DNA from: Chitinophaga sancti
GTDB lineage: Bacteria; Bacteroidota; Bacteroidia; Chitinophagales; Chitinophagaceae
Assembly: GCF_034087045.1 (NCBI RefSeq)
Contig: NZ_CP139247.1
Coordinates: forward strand, 4,738,001-4,802,000
Direction: 5' to 3'
DNA: 64,000 nt
Shown: piece by piece, positions 60,769 to 64,000 of the stretch
How the letters are laid out: each line of letters opens with the position of its first letter
Numbering within the stretch: position 1 is the first letter of the stretch
Notes under the pieces: generated by a model
Told to the model about the DNA's origin: nothing
What the model saw: the letters and a program-made list of their open reading frames with translations, nothing else
Database searches by the model: none
Translations under genes and position numbers: made by a program

Positions 60769-61719
60769 TTAGTTGATCTGATTAAAACATGCGGCCCCGT
60801 CCAGTTCTACCGTACGGCCGTTTATTGAATAAGTTGTACCCATTGTTTGTGAGAGGATATCCAATACCTCGCTCAATGATTCTGTCCCTGAAAACCGACC
60901 TGTAATAGGACAATGTTGTAGTGCCGGATTTTTGAATACAATATTTACATCATACCTTCTGTCCAGTCTTTCTGCCAGCTGTGCGTACGGCATATCCTGG
61001 AATTGCATATCAGATTTAGCCCAGGCGATGACAGTGGCCGGAATGATTTTTACCTGCTGAATGTTGTTGGTGTGCTGATTATAAACCACCTGTTGGTTGG
61101 GAGTCAGGATGGTTTTCTGCTGGAAAGCGTCGGTGACCTGTACTTTTCCTGTGAGTACAGAAACGGTCACACTATCCCTGTTCCAGGTTTTTATATTGAG
61201 AGAGGTACCTAATACGGTAGTAGATACCCGGCCGGTATGAATGATGAAGGGTTGTGCAGGGCGGGAGGCGATATCAAAGTAAGCCTCACCTTCCAGTGTT
61301 ACTTCGCGGTTATTACCATTGAACTGGTAATCCATTTTGCTGCCCGGGTGCAATAATACCTTACTGCTGTCTGGCAGATAGATGAACCGGTTTTCGCTGG
61401 CTGCAGCGGGAATATCGGCTACGAGATTATTGTTTTCAGGCGTTTTAGGCCAGTTGAAATAAAAAATAACGCCCAACAGGCATGCTGCTGCCATCGAGGC
61501 ATATAGGGCTACGAATGGCCGTTTTTTTCTTTGTATACGGGCCGTGAGGTAGGCGCGCATCTCCTGCCCGGCGGCAGTTTCCTGCGCATCCGTCATGGGA
61601 AATGGATCTTCTTCTTCTGTAAAATCCCTGTACCAGTTATTGAGCTCCACCTGTTCGGCAGGCGTAGCTGTACGATCTATGTATTTCTGAATCAGGAGGT
61701 CCAGGCGATTTCTGTCCAT
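60769..61719 (-). CDS. FecR-type anti-sigma factor
   Basis: A 316-residue protein: N-terminal cytoplasmic anti-sigma region, one membrane helix (VALYASMAAACLLGVIFYF, about 88-106), the FecR domain (FIYLPDSSKVLLHPGSKM, REVTLEGEAYFDI) and a C-terminal STN-like segment (IVFKNPALQHCPITGRF). It relays the state of the STN-type SusC across the inner membrane to the sigma factor encoded upstream. Confidence 0.95.
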   Translation of the reverse strand: MDRNRLDLLIQKYIDRTATPAEQVELNNWYRDFTEEEDPFPMTDAQETAAGQEMRAYLTARIQRKKRPFVALYASMAAACLLGVIFYFNWPKTPENNNLVADIPAAASENRFIYLPDSSKVLLHPGSKMDYQFNGNNREVTLEGEAYFDIASRPAQPFIIHTGRVSTTVLGTSLNIKTWNRDSVTVSVLTGKVQVTDAFQQKTILTPNQQVVYNQHTNNIQQVKIIPATVIAWAKSDMQFQDMPYAQLAERLDRRYDVNIVFKNPALQHCPITGRFSGTESLSEVLDILSQTMGTTYSINGRTVELDGAACFNQIN

Positions 61720-61792
61720 ACAATTTCAAGGCGTTATAATACTAAGTACTATAACCTGCCCCTTTACCCTTAGTCAGTTCAAAAAAATATTT

Positions 61793-62347
61793 TTAGAGGA
61801 AAAACAGCATGTTGATATGCCGCAGATTGAGGCGAATGGTACGCAGGGCTTTGGTGAGGTGTGCTTCTGCTGTCTTTTCGGAGATATTCATAACACTGGC
61901 GATCTGCTGGTTGGTTTTCCCTTCCAGCCGGCTCAGTTTGTACACCTGCCTGCATTTTTCGGGCAGTTTCTCAACAATCCCATTGATATAGTCGTCCAGC
62001 AGACGGGCATAGATCTTTTCATCGTCCGCACTGTGGGTAGTACGGAAAATGCTGTGGAGGATGGTTTTCCTGCGTTGTTGCTGGTGGTAATGCTTAAATA
62101 CGGAAAACTTGATAGCTGTAGCCAGGTAGTTGGAGAGCTGGCCGATTTCCAGGGAAGCCCTCCTGTCCCATAGGTTGATCAGCACTTCCTGTACAATCTC
62201 CTTGGCAGAAGATTCGTCATGGGTATGCTTCCAGGCAATGGCAAGGAGTCGCTGCCAGTAGCGGTGGTAAATTTCAGTAAAAGCAGCTTCATCCCCTGTT
62301 ACCATGGAGGTGAGCAGCTCATTGTCACTGAAATTTTGCATAGCCAT
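61793..62347 (-). CDS. ECF RNA polymerase sigma factor, FecI-like
   Basis: 184 residues from ATG 62347 (MAMQNFSDNE); an ATG two codons later is possible. Region 2 has DEAAFTEIYHRYWQRLLAIA and EIVQEVLINLW; region 4 has LPEKCRQVYKLSRLEGKTNQQIA and EKTAEAHLTKAL. Typical ECF partner of FecR and STN-SusC. It lies 73 nt upstream of fecR and is expected to drive the susC/susD/tlpA-like genes. TACTTTTG is 25 nt before the ATG. Confidence 0.95.
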   Translation of the reverse strand: MAMQNFSDNELLTSMVTGDEAAFTEIYHRYWQRLLAIAWKHTHDESSAKEIVQEVLINLWDRRASLEIGQLSNYLATAIKFSVFKHYHQQQRRKTILHSIFRTTHSADDEKIYARLLDDYINGIVEKLPEKCRQVYKLSRLEGKTNQQIASVMNISEKTAEAHLTKALRTIRLNLRHINMLFFL

Positions 62348-62372
62348 GAGTTGAAAATAATAAAAATATTGG

Positions 62373-62380
62373 CAAAAGTA
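62373..62380 (-). promoter_or_regulatory. Candidate -7 element TACTTTTG for the ECF sigma gene
   Basis: TACTTTTG on the minus strand, 25 nt before the ATG at 62347, fits TAnnTTTG; the -33 box is not clear. Confidence 0.45.
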
Positions 62381-62476
62381 ATACAATCTACTAAAATGGT
62401 AGGGTAATAATTATTTTACTGGTTAATTATAGTGAAGATAGTATGCGAATATAACACTAAAACATCACTATAAGGG

Positions 62477-62527
62477 CACTAAAAGGGCACCTCAATATCC
62501 CATCGATATTGAGGTGCCCTTTTAGTG
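62477..62527. terminator. Hairpin with 23-bp perfect stem after the lipocalin gene
   Basis: Positions 62477-62499 are perfectly complementary to 62505-62527 around the 5-nt loop CCATC; the core is AGGGCACCTC/GAGGTGCCCT. It follows the lipocalin stop at 62545 on the minus strand. The stem is unusually long for a terminator. Confidence 0.8.
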
Positions 62528-62544
62528 ACGATATGGTAATATTA

Positions 62545-63108
62545 TTATGCTATAGCTTCACTATGGTCTGTCCATAGTAATTCGCTGGTATCGAAGCCGA
62601 TCATATTGGCTTTCTTTATGTAATTTTCTTTAATATCATCCGGAATTGTCGTTTCTCTCGACAGTATCCAGAGGTAATTCAGATTATCGCCTGCCACCAG
62701 TGCATACCGGTACTCATCGTCCAGGGCAATCACATTGTAACCCGCATAAAAGGGCCCAAAGAAAGAGACTTTTAGCCTGCCCTCTTCCGGACTACCTACA
62801 AATCTGGCCTTACCCACACTTTCCTTCCATTCTTCCTGCAGATAGTTATAACCCTTATTGTCCACCCGGATGCTGCCATTTTCATTCAGGCTGTAAGTGG
62901 CAGTTACATTTTTCAGGTTCTTTTCGAATTTATAGTCGAGCCGGGCTATTTCGTACCATTTACCCAGGTATCTTTCCACATCAAAAGGGCTGACTGCCTT
63001 CGCACCGGGGGGAATGGACACACTTGTCATGGATTTATAAAGGATCAGACCGGCGGCGACACCTGCGCCCGCCAAAAGAGCGATGGGGAATTTCTGAGGT
63101 TTTGACAT
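62545..63108 (-). CDS. Lipocalin family protein (Blc-like)
   Basis: 187 residues from ATG 63108 (MSKPQKFPIA). An N-terminal hydrophobic anchor (FPIALLAGAGVAAGLIL) stands where E. coli Blc has a lipobox; no cysteine is present. FDVERYLGKWYEIARLDYKFEK contains the lipocalin GxW motif, followed by FFGPFYAGYNVIALD, YALVAGDNLNYLWILSR and IPDDIKENYIKKA. Blc-type lipocalins bind fatty acids or lysophospholipids in the envelope. Single gene with its own terminator. Confidence 0.94.
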   Translation of the reverse strand: MSKPQKFPIALLAGAGVAAGLILYKSMTSVSIPPGAKAVSPFDVERYLGKWYEIARLDYKFEKNLKNVTATYSLNENGSIRVDNKGYNYLQEEWKESVGKARFVGSPEEGRLKVSFFGPFYAGYNVIALDDEYRYALVAGDNLNYLWILSRETTIPDDIKENYIKKANMIGFDTSELLWTDHSEAIA

Positions 63109-63168
63109 AATAGAGTGAATTGAGTATAGTATGTAAATCAAAATTGGTGCCTGTGAATGTTGATGGGA

Positions 63169-63206
63169 ATTAAAAACGCCCGCTGTCTACAGCGGGCGTT
63201 TTTAAT
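63169..63206 (-). terminator. Terminator with 18-bp stem after the partial SusD gene
   Basis: Positions 63169-63186 pair perfectly with 63189-63206 (core ACGCCCGCTGT/ACAGCGGGCGT) with only 2 nt between the arms; T-runs on both sides. It follows the SusD stop at 63226. Confidence 0.85.
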
Positions 63207-63225
63207 ATGATCAGTTAGATGTTTA

Positions 63226-64000
63226 TTACCAGTTCGAATTCTGTACCATCTCCGGATTTGAGTTCACCTCATCCTGTGGTATCGGGAAGAAATCATGCTT
63301 GGGTGTCACGAAGTAGATCTTACCCACCTTATCACTATTCGCTATCTCATCTTTCAATAACCCCCAGCGTTGTAAATCATAAAACCGCTGTCCCTCTCTT
63401 GCAAACTCAAGGAACCGCTGATGTCTTATTTCTTTCATCATGGCTGTTTGATCCAAACCAGTGGTCAGTGCCGGCAAAGTTGCACGGCTGCGCACTTGTG
63501 TGATATAAGCATATGCATCTTCCGGTCTGCCCTGCATGGTCACACTTTCTGATAACAGGAGTAATACATCTGCATAGCGCAGCGCCTTTTCATTGATATC
63601 CGATGTGTAATTCGATGCACCACTGCTACCCGACAATTCATTTGTCTGGTTATAGTTCTGGTATTTTTTATAATAAGACTTGAAGCCAAAGGGCAATGTA
63701 TAGGCAGAAAATGGCTTCTGATAAAATGTAGCTCCCGGATAATCCCAGAATAAGGTAGCATACATTCTTGGATCAAAATCCCCTGCTGTGGTCTTTTCAT
63801 TCTGAAACTCGTTGAAGAGTTTATCGGTTGGCGCTACTTCAAACCAGCCACTCGCCTCGGAAGGCGCAAACTCCTGTGCAGTAGTTACACCCAGGCTCTC
63901 ATTGGAATTTTCCCCGGCCCATGGATTGGTACCACCTACATCTGCCAGTTGGATTTCAAATAATGATTCTACATTATTATCATGGGCAGCAATAAAGTTG
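63226..64000 (-). CDS. SusD/RagB-family protein, C-terminal part
   Basis: The frame is open to the right edge, giving about 258 residues. FEIQLADVGGTNPWAGENSN, LRYADVLLLLSESVTMQGRP, HQRFLEFAREGQRFYDLQRWG and IPQDEVNSNPEM are the usual SusD C-terminal blocks; it ends MVQNSNW rather than with NPGY. Its SusC partner should lie to the right of the window. Not related closely to the two other SusD proteins here. Confidence 0.93.
   Translation of the reverse strand, partial: NFIAAHDNNVESLFEIQLADVGGTNPWAGENSNESLGVTTAQEFAPSEASGWFEVAPTDKLFNEFQNEKTTAGDFDPRMYATLFWDYPGATFYQKPFSAYTLPFGFKSYYKKYQNYNQTNELSGSSGASNYTSDINEKALRYADVLLLLSESVTMQGRPEDAYAYITQVRSRATLPALTTGLDQTAMMKEIRHQRFLEFAREGQRFYDLQRWGLLKDEIANSDKVGKIYFVTPKHDFFPIPQDEVNSNPEMVQNSNW

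Overview
The window reads as a chromosomal segment of a Bacteroidota bacterium, most likely family Chitinophagaceae and Chitinophaga-like. The grounds are two complete SusC/SusD pairs plus a third partial SusD, an ECF-sigma/FecR pair feeding a STN-domain SusC, LytTR-type two-component systems, TlpA-like secreted thioredoxins, promoters of the TAnnTTTG type, and almost no Shine-Dalgarno signal. The genus is an inference from protein style, not from a marker gene. No rRNA, tRNA, CRISPR array, integrase or transposase was seen.

Layout. (1) 1-3928, minus: an operon around vitamin B6: pyridoxal kinase, class I glutamine amidotransferase, YggS-type PLP homeostasis protein, AAA+ ATPase and a MocR/PdxR-type regulator cut by the window edge. 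(2) 4051-8014: a thioredoxin-like protein, a 30-copy 14-bp repeat, a small secreted protein, an unknown protein, an MFS exporter and a remnant of an EamA permease. (3) 8074-14458, minus: LytS/LytT-like kinase and regulator, then TolC, MacA, MacB ATPase and MacB permease. (4) 15057-20458: carboxylesterase, DOPA-dioxygenase homologue, Crp/Fnr regulator, sialate O-acetylesterase, metallophosphoesterase. (5) 20537-22311: isochorismatase remnant and small lipoproteins. (6) 22375-28962, minus: TetR-controlled ABC-2 export operon (TolC, HlyD, two ATPases, two permeases). (7) 29177-37781, plus: a second LytS/LytT pair with an RND efflux operon and an outer-membrane protein with decapeptide repeats. 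(8) 37935-40939: BioA, a small membrane protein, HxlR regulator and NmrA-type reductase. (9) 41150-50336: SusC/SusD, GH43 and GH115, probably a glucuronoxylan locus. (10) 50578-64000: two genes truncated against each other, two TlpA-like paralogues flanking a TPR protein, an ECF/FecR/SusC/SusD/TlpA-like cluster, a lipocalin and a partial SusD.

The most unusual signal is scattered over the window. At seven gene 3' ends (stops at 9389, 11379, 15057, 17179, 44287, 46029, 47643) a segment that contains the last codons and the stop codon is tandemly repeated downstream, with periods of about 46-86 bp and 3-10 copies. Six of these fill all or part of the gap to the next co-directional gene and one runs up to a hairpin. 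Some are nearly identical copies, some badly decayed. Two more arrays lie in frame inside genes (36627-36896, 49737-50036). At tolC/macA and GH115/GH43 the distal copy still shows a compact stop/start junction, which suggests that expansion pushed apart once tightly spaced genes.

A second recurring signal is a TAnnTTTG element ending only 3-7 nt before the ATG of seven genes, which would give leaderless or nearly leaderless mRNAs. Candidate operators were also found for the TetR, HxlR and LytTR regulators.
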